A program made the translations under genes and the position numbers. A DNA stretch of 10,864 nucleotides from Methanobacteriaceae archaeon (GTDB lineage: Archaea > Methanobacteriota > Methanobacteria > Methanobacteriales > Methanobacteriaceae), in contig JADGNH010000061.1 of assembly GCA_017883605.1 (NCBI GenBank), positions 1 to 10,864 of the forward strand, in the 5' to 3' direction. Position 1 is the first letter of the stretch. Every line of letters starts with the position of its first letter. A model generated the notes under the pieces. The model did not search any database. It was not told the DNA's origin and saw nothing but the letters and a program-made list of their open reading frames with translations. This document shows positions 6,043 to 10,864 of the stretch, piece after piece.

Positions 6043-7344
6043 TTGGAACTTGTAAAAAATGTTGTGTGTCCATTTTGCGGAACCCTATGCGATGACATCA
6101 TCTGTAAGGTTGAAGACAATGAGATAGTAGGTACCAAGAATGCCTGCAGAATAGGGCACAGTAAATTTGTTCACGCTGAAGGCGCTGAAAGATATAGAAA
6201 ACCATTAATGAGAAAGAGTGGGGAATTGGTAGAAGTTAGTATGGATGAGGCTATAGATAAAGCAGCCACCATACTTGCAGAATCAAAAAGACCCCTTATG
6301 TACGGTTGGAGCTGTACTGAATGTGATGCCCAGGCCGTGGGAGTTGAACTGGCCGAGGAAGCCAGGGCTGTTATAGACAACACCGCATCTGTATGCCACG
6401 GACCATCTGTCCTGGCTCTTCAGGATGTGGGATATCCAATATGTACCTTTGGTGAGGTTAAAAACCGTGCAGATGTCGTAGTTTACTGGGGATGCAATCC
6501 CATGCACGCCCACCCCAGACACCTCTCAAGAAACGTGTTCGGCAGGGGTTTCTTCAGAGACCGGGGAAGACCTGACAGAACTCTGATAGTTGTTGACCCC
6601 CGAAAATCTGATTCATCAAAACTGGCAGACATACACCTGCAACTTGACTTTAACAAGGACTACGAGCTACTCGATGCCATGAGGGCTGTTCTACTTGGTC
6701 ATGAAATACTTTACGATGAGGTAGCAGGGATACCAAGAGAAAAAATATATGAGGTTGTTGACGCGCTTAAAAATGCCCAGTTCGGTATTCTTTTCTTTGG
6801 AATGGGTATAACCCACAGCCGGGGAAAACACAGGAATATCGACACTGCTATAATGCTGGTTGAGGATCTGAATGACAGCGCAAAGTTCACCCTTATACCA
6901 ATGAGGGGCCACTACAACGTCACCGGATTCAACCAGGTTTGTACCTGGGAAAGCGGATATCCATACTGCGTTGACTTTTCAACCGGTACACCCCGATATA
7001 ACCCGGGAGAAACTGGTTCAAACGACCTTCTGCAGAACAAAGAAACCGACGGAATGATGGTAATAGCATCAGACCCAGGGGCTCACTTCCCACAGAAAGC
7101 TCTGGAGAGGATGGCTGAGATCCCGGTAATCGCAATTGAACCACACCGAACTCCCACCACAGAGATGGCAGATGTAGTGATACCACCAGCCATTGTTGGC
7201 ATGGAAACAGATGGAACCGCATACCGGATGGAAGGGGTACCTATAAGAATGAGAAAGGTAGTTGACTCAGGACTTCTTCCTGACAGAGAAATACTAAAGA
7301 GAATCCTGAAAAAGGTAAAAGAGATTAAAGCAGCATCTAAATAG
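6043..7344 (+). CDS. fwdB: Formylmethanofuran dehydrogenase subunit B, tungstopterin catalytic subunit (cysteine form)
   Basis: FwdB carries the tungsten bis-pterin cofactor and reduces CO2 to formate at low potential. An N-terminal [4Fe-4S] site is seen at Cys9, Cys12, Cys16 and Cys35. The metal-ligand residue is Cys118 in TASVCHGPS (TGC at 6394-6396), the position that is selenocysteine in some methanogens. Other landmarks are MYGWSCTECDAQ (86-97), YWGCNPMHAHPRH, VVDPRKSDSSKLADIHL, MGITHSRGKHRNID and AIEPHRTPTTEMADV. I chose TTG 6043 (433 residues) over the in-frame ATG 6037 because GGAGGG at 6031-6036 abuts that ATG but sits 6 bases from the TTG. The fwdA start has the same layout, and this numbering places the ligand at 118, as I recall for the Methanothermobacter enzyme. 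It is the last gene of the operon; the terminator overlaps its stop. Confidence 0.95.
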   Translation: MELVKNVVCPFCGTLCDDIICKVEDNEIVGTKNACRIGHSKFVHAEGAERYRKPLMRKSGELVEVSMDEAIDKAATILAESKRPLMYGWSCTECDAQAVGVELAEEARAVIDNTASVCHGPSVLALQDVGYPICTFGEVKNRADVVVYWGCNPMHAHPRHLSRNVFGRGFFRDRGRPDRTLIVVDPRKSDSSKLADIHLQLDFNKDYELLDAMRAVLLGHEILYDEVAGIPREKIYEVVDALKNAQFGILFFGMGITHSRGKHRNIDTAIMLVEDLNDSAKFTLIPMRGHYNVTGFNQVCTWESGYPYCVDFSTGTPRYNPGETGSNDLLQNKETDGMMVIASDPGAHFPQKALERMAEIPVIAIEPHRTPTTEMADVVIPPAIVGMETDGTAYRMEGVPIRMRKVVDSGLLPDREILKRILKKVKEIKAASK

Positions 7345-7389
7345 AGTTTTTAAGATGTTATAGCTTAAATTCTCTATTTTTTTTATTTT
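7339..7389 (+). terminator. fwd operon terminator (hairpin plus T-run)
   Basis: The inverted repeat AAATAGAG (7339-7346) and CTCTATTT (7372-7379) encloses a second one, TTTAAG (7349-7354) and CTTAAA (7364-7369). This gives an 8 + 6 bp stem with a 2x2 internal mismatch and a 9-base loop. It is followed by eight Ts (7377-7384), one A and five more Ts. The left arm includes the fwdB stop codon TAG. Both the structure and the T-tract favour efficient termination on the plus strand. Confidence 0.8.
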
Positions 7390-7649
7390 TGGTTGAATTT
7401 TATTTTTAGTTAGTATTCATTTTAGTTTTTGATTAAAATGGTATTCATCTTATCTGATTAAAATTATATTAACTCCTTTAAAAACTCACCGAAAATTAAT
7501 TGGTTCTATTTTAAAATTAAACCTAAAATCAGCCATCTTAAAGCATTACTTTCAAAATAAATTGAGCTAAATATAATTAAATTAAAGTTAATTAATCTTT
7601 AGTTGTTTAGAAGTGTTTGACTCTTTATCTCTATATCCATTCATCCAAT
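7390..7649. other. AT-rich convergent intergenic region between fwdB and tupC
   Basis: No credible gene is seen here. The region is strongly AT-rich and lies between two convergent transcription units. Two short motifs each occur twice and interleave: GTATTCAT at 7413-7420 and 7441-7448, and GATTAAAAT at 7431-7439 and 7456-7464. These may be low-complexity coincidence. Downstream of tupC, the minus-strand readout is T/A-rich (about 7560-7610) but holds no clear hairpin, so tupC transcription probably ends at a T-rich site without obvious structure. Confidence 0.5.
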
Positions 7650-8714
7650 TTATTTAAAAACGTGGACAGCAGAAGCCTTAAACTGTAACCACACTTGGGA
7701 TCCAATGGTGATTTTAAGGTCTAAAAATGATTTTTTGGTCATATAAACGGTGAAAATTTCACCCAAATCAACTTTAAGATTTATAAGAGTTCCAATATCT
7801 TTTATTTCTCTGACAGTCCCTTTAAATTCGTTAAGGGCACTGGTACGAACTTTCATATTGGAGACAGTTATATCTTCGGGTCTTATACTGGCATAAACCC
7901 CTCCTTCCAGGGGGGTGGAGGAGTAAATAACAATTCCTCCCAGGTTTATTAAAGTCAAATCATGGTCGGCTTTTTTAGCCTTACCTCTTATCACATTTTC
8001 CATTCCCACAAAATCAGCCACAAACTTGTTTTTAGGCGTTCTAAAAATTTCTTCGGGCTTTCCTATCTGATGGATTTTTTTGTTGAGTATAGCAATCTCA
8101 TCAGAAAGTCTTTGGCCCTGCATTAAATTGTGGGTGGCTATAATCATGGTGGTCTGTTTCTTTTGGTGCAGATCTTCTATTATTGCCTCGATTTTCTCGG
8201 TAGATACCGGGTCCAGATTGGCGGTGGGTTCATCAAGGAGTAGAATATCGGGTTGGGTGATCAAAGCCCTGGCCAGGGAAATTCTCTGGGTTTCTCCTCC
8301 AGATAAAGTAGAAGCATCTTGGTCTTCATAGCCCTCTAAACCCAAAGATTTCAAGAGTTCCAGAATTTTATGGCGAGAAGATTTTTTATCCTGGCCTCTA
8401 ATGTTCAATCCGTAATGAATATTATCAAAAACAGTGCCATTAAAAACCACCGGGTTTTGAAAGACCATTCCAATCCTTCTTCTAATCTCCATTCTATCCT
8501 TTTTTGATTTAGAAGTATCTAATCCATCAAATAAAATTTTTCCAGATGACGGATGTTCTAGGAGGTCAATTATACGTAGCAGCGTGGTTTTCCCACATCC
8601 TGTGGGTCCGATAATCCCCATAATGGTCCCTTTTTCAATAGAAAGGGTAATGTTTTCTAAAATTGGTTTGTCTTCATAATTTTTGGATAGGTTTTTAATC
8701 TCCAGCAGGGGCAT
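7650..8714 (-). CDS. tupC: Tungstate ABC transporter ATP-binding protein with C-terminal TOBE domain
   Basis: This 354-residue ATPase powers oxyanion import through TupB at the inner face of the cytoplasmic membrane. The nucleotide-binding domain is complete: Walker A GPTGCGKT (36-43), Q-loop Gln86, signature LSGGE (137-141), Walker B DILLLDEPT (156-164), and H-loop His195 in ATHN. After a linker (about 240-287), residues 288-354 read as a single TOBE-type oxyanion-binding domain (TSALNEFKGTVREIKDIGT onward). Many TupC proteins lack such an extension, while WtpC/ModC-type ATPases have one; in archaeal ModC it mediates inhibition by bound metal (family knowledge). Start ATG 8714 lies 1 base after the tupB stop, with an AGGAGA ribosome binding site (8721-8726) inside tupB. 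Tungstate rather than molybdate specificity is inferred from the TupA-like binding protein and the fwd genes nearby. Confidence 0.88.
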   Translation of the reverse strand: MPLLEIKNLSKNYEDKPILENITLSIEKGTIMGIIGPTGCGKTTLLRIIDLLEHPSSGKILFDGLDTSKSKKDRMEIRRRIGMVFQNPVVFNGTVFDNIHYGLNIRGQDKKSSRHKILELLKSLGLEGYEDQDASTLSGGETQRISLARALITQPDILLLDEPTANLDPVSTEKIEAIIEDLHQKKQTTMIIATHNLMQGQRLSDEIAILNKKIHQIGKPEEIFRTPKNKFVADFVGMENVIRGKAKKADHDLTLINLGGIVIYSSTPLEGGVYASIRPEDITVSNMKVRTSALNEFKGTVREIKDIGTLINLKVDLGEIFTVYMTKKSFLDLKITIGSQVWLQFKASAVHVFK

Positions 8715-8715
8715 A

Positions 8716-9402
8716 TTATTTCTCCTGGATTTGGTTTAATAAAAGATTTATTATAAGGGCGATGGTGAGTAGGATTATTCCCAGGGCGATGGAAAGTTCG
8801 ATATTACCTTTGGATGTTTCCAGGGACATGGTGGTGGTTATCACCCGGGTAAATCCCCTGATGTTACCACCTATCATCAAAGCCACTCCCACCTCGGAGA
8901 TGGCCCTTCCAAATCCCAATATGACAGCTCCCAACAAGGCGTATTTAGCTTCGCGCATTATGGTGTAAATAGTTTGAAATTCACTGGCCCCCAGGGACAT
9001 GGATAAATCTTTAATTTCACCTTTAACACCTTTAAGAGCAGTAATAGTAAAACCGATAATAATGGGAAGTATCAGGATAGTTTGCCCGATAATCATCCCT
9101 CCGGGGGTAAAAAGAAGATTTAGACCACCTAAAGGTCCCTGGTAGGATAATAACAAGAATACTAAAAGGCCCACCAAAACGGTGGGGAGGCTGTAAAGGG
9201 TTTGAATAAGGTTCATCACACTCCTTTTCCCTTTAAAATTTCTGAAATAAATTAGACCGCCCAGTGGAACTGCTATCAATGTCCCCAGAAAGGTGGAAGA
9301 CAGGGAAATTTCAAGGGTCCGCAGAGTTATTTCCATTACTTCCGGGTTAAGGGTAACTATCAGATTTATGGCCTGAAAAAATCCGTTTACAATTTCGTTC
9401 AC
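8716..9402 (-). CDS. tupB: Tungstate ABC transporter permease
   Basis: This 228-residue integral membrane protein forms the oxyanion channel. About five hydrophobic segments are visible, near residues 28-50, 66-86, 103-123, 154-178 and 203-223. Between the third and fourth lies the cytoplasmic EAA-type coupling loop (EIKDLSMSLGASEFQTIYTI, 129-148), which docks on TupC. The segment GRAISEVGVALMIGGNIRG (165-183) is typical of TupB. The start is GTG 9402: AGGTGAT (9412-9406, reading on the minus strand) lies just upstream and no ATG fits. Its stop is 1 base from the tupC ATG, so the two form a coupled pair. A hairpin between tupA and this gene may set its level relative to the binding protein. 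Confidence 0.9.
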   Translation of the reverse strand: MNEIVNGFFQAINLIVTLNPEVMEITLRTLEISLSSTFLGTLIAVPLGGLIYFRNFKGKRSVMNLIQTLYSLPTVLVGLLVFLLLSYQGPLGGLNLLFTPGGMIIGQTILILPIIIGFTITALKGVKGEIKDLSMSLGASEFQTIYTIMREAKYALLGAVILGFGRAISEVGVALMIGGNIRGFTRVITTTMSLETSKGNIELSIALGIILLTIALIINLLLNQIQEK

Positions 9403-9413
9403 TGAATCACCTG

Positions 9414-9455
9414 AAAAAAAGAATTATAATAGGGGTTTTAGATCCCCTATAATAA
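9414..9455 (-). terminator. Terminator-like hairpin (attenuator) between tupA and tupB
   Basis: The arms 9424-9435 (TTATAATAGGGG) and 9444-9455 (CCCCTATAATAA) pair at 11 of 12 positions with an 8-base loop, including four G-C pairs next to the loop. Read on the minus strand, the hairpin is followed by TTC and then seven Ts (9420-9414), which resembles an intrinsic terminator. It lies after tupA and just before the tupB ribosome binding site. The likely effect is partial termination, giving more binding protein than permease and ATPase; it might also block 3'-end decay of tupA mRNA (inference). Confidence 0.65.
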
Positions 9456-9460
9456 AAAAT

Positions 9461-9508
9461 TAACTAATTTGTTGAGCTATCAATTTGTTGGTTACTAACT
9501 TGTTGGTT
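9461..9508. repeat. Three short tandem repeats at the 3' end of tupA
   Basis: Three imperfect copies of an AAYTTGTTG-type unit occur on the plus strand at 9466-9474, 9482-9490 and 9497-9505, with 15-16 base spacing; the last two share TTGTTGGTT. The copy nearest the gene encodes the final TupA residues and stop, and the others lie just outside. This looks like local duplication of the gene end and has no assigned function. Confidence 0.45.
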
Positions 9509-10385
9509 CGGGCTTCCCAGCTATAGGTACAAATAACTGCTGTCCATATTTATCTTTTCCATATTCTCCAATGATAGTTTGGCCCTCTGTTGATAGGACG
9601 AAATCAGTCCATTTCGTTGCTGCTGCGGTGTTCACGTTGGGGAACTTGGTGGAGTTAATGGGTATCAGGCTGTATACGTTCAATAGATCTTTGCCCTGGG
9701 TGAGAAATGGAACTAGTTTGATCTTATCTTTGTAGGCAAGGTAGGTACCAGAATCTGATAGGGTGTAGGCAGATTTTTGGTCGGCTATGACTAAGGTGTC
9801 TCCCATCCCTTTACCGGATTCAATGTACCATGGTTGTCCTCTGACACTGTTGTTGTAGTTTACACCGGTACTATTCCAGATAGTAATTTCCCTGGTGTTT
9901 GTACCAGAATTGTCTCCTCGAGAGACGAATTTAACCGTGTTGGGATCTGCCGTACCGGCCGTCATTATTTTGTTAAAGGCCTGGGTGGCGTTGGTAGTAC
10001 CATTTATTTTAGCCGGGTCATCGGCCGGTCCTACTATATAGAAGTAGTTATAGGCGAAGGGGTATCTCTGGGTACCATAACCATCTGCTATGAACTGTTC
10101 TTCCTGTTTTTTAGAGTGAACCATTACCTCGTCCACATCTCCTTTTTTACCATATTCCAGGGCCTGACCGGTCCCTGCTGCTATGAACTGAACATCTATA
10201 TTGGGGTATTTTTTTTCGAAAGCTGCTTCTAACACGGTTAGTAAACCGGTGTCGTCTAGACTGGTGGTGGTGGAAATTTTGAGAACCTGGGTTGGCTGAC
10301 CATAACCGCTTAAAGCAGCGGCAGCCACTGCAATAATGGCTATGATCACAACCGCCAGAACCAAAATTTTAGTGTTCCTTTTCAT
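9495..10385 (-). CDS. tupA: Tungstate-binding protein of ABC transporter (TupA family)
   Basis: This is the extracytoplasmic binding protein that captures tungstate and delivers it to TupB. I start it at ATG 10385 (296 residues) instead of the longest frame at 10460: AGGAGG (10400-10395 on the minus strand) sits 9 bases upstream, and the extra N-terminal residues cover the promoter. Residues 1-26 are Met-Lys-Arg followed by a long hydrophobic stretch, a signal sequence or membrane anchor; no lipobox cysteine is seen. TupA hallmarks are TTTS (39-42) followed by DDTGLL, the segment AAGTGQALEYGKKGDVD (69-85) with MVHS (88-91), and SRGDNSGT (155-162), which in this family supplies oxyanion-contacting residues including Arg156. 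Late sequence YTLSDSGTY (207-215) also fits. It is the first gene of tupABC, separated from tupB by 92 bases holding an attenuator-like hairpin. Confidence 0.92.
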   Translation of the reverse strand: MKRNTKILVLAVVIIAIIAVAAAALSGYGQPTQVLKISTTTSLDDTGLLTVLEAAFEKKYPNIDVQFIAAGTGQALEYGKKGDVDEVMVHSKKQEEQFIADGYGTQRYPFAYNYFYIVGPADDPAKINGTTNATQAFNKIMTAGTADPNTVKFVSRGDNSGTNTREITIWNSTGVNYNNSVRGQPWYIESGKGMGDTLVIADQKSAYTLSDSGTYLAYKDKIKLVPFLTQGKDLLNVYSLIPINSTKFPNVNTAAATKWTDFVLSTEGQTIIGEYGKDKYGQQLFVPIAGKPEPTS

Positions 10386-10418
10386 TAAACTTTGCCTCCT
10401 TATTTTTTTAATCATACA

Positions 10419-10457
10419 GTTGATGTATATATTAATTAGTTGATATGCATATATAAA
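10419..10457 (-). promoter_or_regulatory. tupABC promoter with overlapping GTTGAT direct repeats
   Basis: Read on the minus strand, TTTATATA (10457-10450) is a good archaeal TATA box and predicts transcription from about 10427, giving a leader of about 42 bases with AGGAGG near its end. On the plus strand, AGTTGAT occurs at 10418-10424 and 10438-10444, exactly 20 bases apart, each followed by an ATAT-rich stretch. The two copies flank the predicted start site. Same-face direct repeats at this place suggest an operator, possibly for tungstate or molybdate control (inference). Confidence 0.5.
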
Positions 10458-10602
10458 CATATCGATCTATAGGCGGGATAAATGTTGATTTTACTTTTTA
10501 TGAGTTCTACAAGTGTTTATTCTAAAATTTAGTGTATTATTAAAGATTAAACTATTTTTTATCACATTAATCTTATGTTTGAGTAAAATATTTAATTGAT
10601 GT
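10458..10602. other. Divergent intergenic region between tupA and the mop gene
   Basis: This AT-rich stretch carries no credible gene. It lies between two divergent promoters, so it could serve a shared regulator. AGTGT occurs twice in similar context, AAGTGTTTATT (10511-10521) and TAGTGTATTATT (10530-10541), 19 bases apart. No strong hairpin is evident. Confidence 0.4.
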
Positions 10603-10610
10603 TTTATATA
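10603..10610 (+). promoter_or_regulatory. Candidate TATA box for the mop gene
   Basis: TTTATATA at 10603-10610 is a near-consensus archaeal TATA box. Normal spacing would place the transcript start at about 10631-10634, at the TTG start itself, which conflicts with the excellent ribosome binding site at 10622-10629. An alternative is the A/T-rich AAAATATTTAA upstream (10585-10595), which would give a leader of about 20 bases. The choice is undecided. Confidence 0.4.
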
Positions 10611-10633
10611 TTAATAAAATAGAGGTGATAGGA

Positions 10634-10843
10634 TTGAGATTAAGTGCAAGGAATATGCTTAAGGGAAAGGTAGAAAAAGTAGAGAAAGGCCCCATAACTG
10701 CAACCATAAAAATAAAAATAGAGTCCCCCAACATGGTTACTGCTATAATATCTAAAGAATCAGTTGAAGATTTAGATATTAAAGAGGGAGATGAAGTAAC
10801 TGCAGTGATTAAGTCCACTGAAGTCATGATCGCAAAAGATTAA
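10634..10843 (+). CDS. Mop/molbindin-type small molybdate/tungstate-binding protein
   Basis: A 69-residue cytoplasmic protein made of one Mop (TOBE-type) domain. It begins MRLSARNMLKGKVEKVEKGP, which matches the conserved opening of molbindins (SARNxLKGKV), and continues with ITATIKIKI, a VTAIIS strand, the helix KESVEDLDIKEGDEV and the final strand VTAVIKSTEVMIAKD. Family members assemble into hexamers that bind several oxyanions at subunit interfaces, acting as a buffer or store (family knowledge). I use TTG 10634 and not GTG 10625, because GAGGTGAT (10622-10629), a near-perfect ribosome binding site, overlaps that GTG and lies 4 bases before the TTG. Divergent from tupABC, it probably handles the tungstate the transporter brings in (inference). 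It might bind molybdate as well. Confidence 0.9.
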   Translation: MRLSARNMLKGKVEKVEKGPITATIKIKIESPNMVTAIISKESVEDLDIKEGDEVTAVIKSTEVMIAKD

Positions 10844-10864
10844 GTTAATTTTTCTTATTTTTTT
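10844..10864 (+). terminator. T-rich termination tract after the mop gene (runs into window edge)
   Basis: Directly after the stop codon the sequence has a run of five Ts (10850-10854 region) and then at least eight Ts to the window edge. Such T-rich tracts are enough to terminate archaeal transcription. No hairpin is visible in the available bases. Confidence 0.55.

Noticed and set aside
7413..7464. Interleaved GTATTCAT and GATTAAAAT direct repeats between fwdB and tupC, considered as a CRISPR or element remnant
   Set aside because: Only two copies each, short, AT-rich and without spacers, terminal inverted repeats or nearby mobile genes.
9834..10232. 132-codon open frame on the plus strand inside tupA
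   Set aside because: It lies entirely opposite the well-supported tupA gene, shows no family resemblance and has no ribosome binding site; it is a shadow frame.
10385..10460. Longer tupA start giving 25 extra N-terminal residues
   Set aside because: The extension overlaps the TATA box and predicted start site, and ATG 10385 has an ideal ribosome binding site and begins a proper signal sequence.
10511..10541. Two AGTGT-containing segments between tupA and mop, resembling the fwd GTGTAATTA dyad
   Set aside because: They lack the ACAC half and differ inside the core; similarity is limited to GTGT plus A/T bases, too little to claim the same operator.
1..10864. tRNA, rRNA, CRISPR array, transposon or prophage
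   Set aside because: No cloverleaf-like segments, rRNA motifs, regular repeat-spacer pattern, transposase or integrase were seen on either strand.

Overview
The window looks like the chromosome of a hydrogenotrophic methanogen of the order Methanobacteriales, most likely a Methanobacterium-type organism. This rests on a complete tungsten-type formylmethanofuran dehydrogenase operon in the order fwdHFGDACB, an F420-type formate dehydrogenase alpha subunit, AT-rich intergenic DNA with archaeal TATA boxes, T-rich terminators, strong GGAGG/GGTGAT ribosome binding sites, and several TTG or GTG starts. The genus is an inference; the order is well supported.

Layout. Positions 1-1091 (+) hold the C-terminal half of fdhA, cut by the left window edge. 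A 167-base gap (1092-1258) holds a likely fdhA terminator hairpin, two candidate TATA boxes, and the first of two near-identical 15-base dyads; the second lies just inside the next gene. From 1259 to 7344 (+) runs a tightly packed operon: fwdH (helix-turn-helix fused to a two-cluster ferredoxin), fwdF (eight-cluster polyferredoxin), fwdG (two-cluster ferredoxin), fwdD and fwdB (tungstopterin-binding subunits), fwdA (amidohydrolase that makes formylmethanofuran) and fwdC (beta-helix subunit). It ends in a strong hairpin/T-run terminator overlapping the fwdB stop codon. After an AT-rich gap (7391-7649), three genes on the minus strand encode a tungstate ABC transporter: tupA (binding protein, start 10385), tupB (permease) and tupC (ATPase with C-terminal TOBE domain). 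A terminator-like hairpin sits between tupA and tupB. Divergent from tupA, at 10634-10843 (+), is a small Mop/molbindin oxyanion-binding protein.

How the parts work together. TupABC imports tungstate, the Mop protein probably buffers or stores oxyanion in the cytoplasm, and the metal goes into the pterin cofactor of FwdB/FwdD and probably of FdhA. Fwd catalyses the first step of methanogenesis, reducing CO2 to formate with low-potential electrons from ferredoxin or polyferredoxin and condensing the formate with methanofuran in FwdA. FdhA feeds formate electrons into the same metabolism. The window is therefore a tungsten supply-and-use neighbourhood.

No wholly new system is evident: every gene belongs to a recognisable family. 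The least explained elements are regulatory: (i) the HTH-ferredoxin fusion FwdH with paired GTGTAATTA-NN-ACAC sites around its own promoter, which suggests a redox- or metal-responsive autoregulator, (ii) the tupA/tupB attenuator-like hairpin, (iii) 20-base-spaced direct repeats at the tupA promoter, and (iv) the TOBE domain on TupC. All calls come from reading the sequence; no database search was run.
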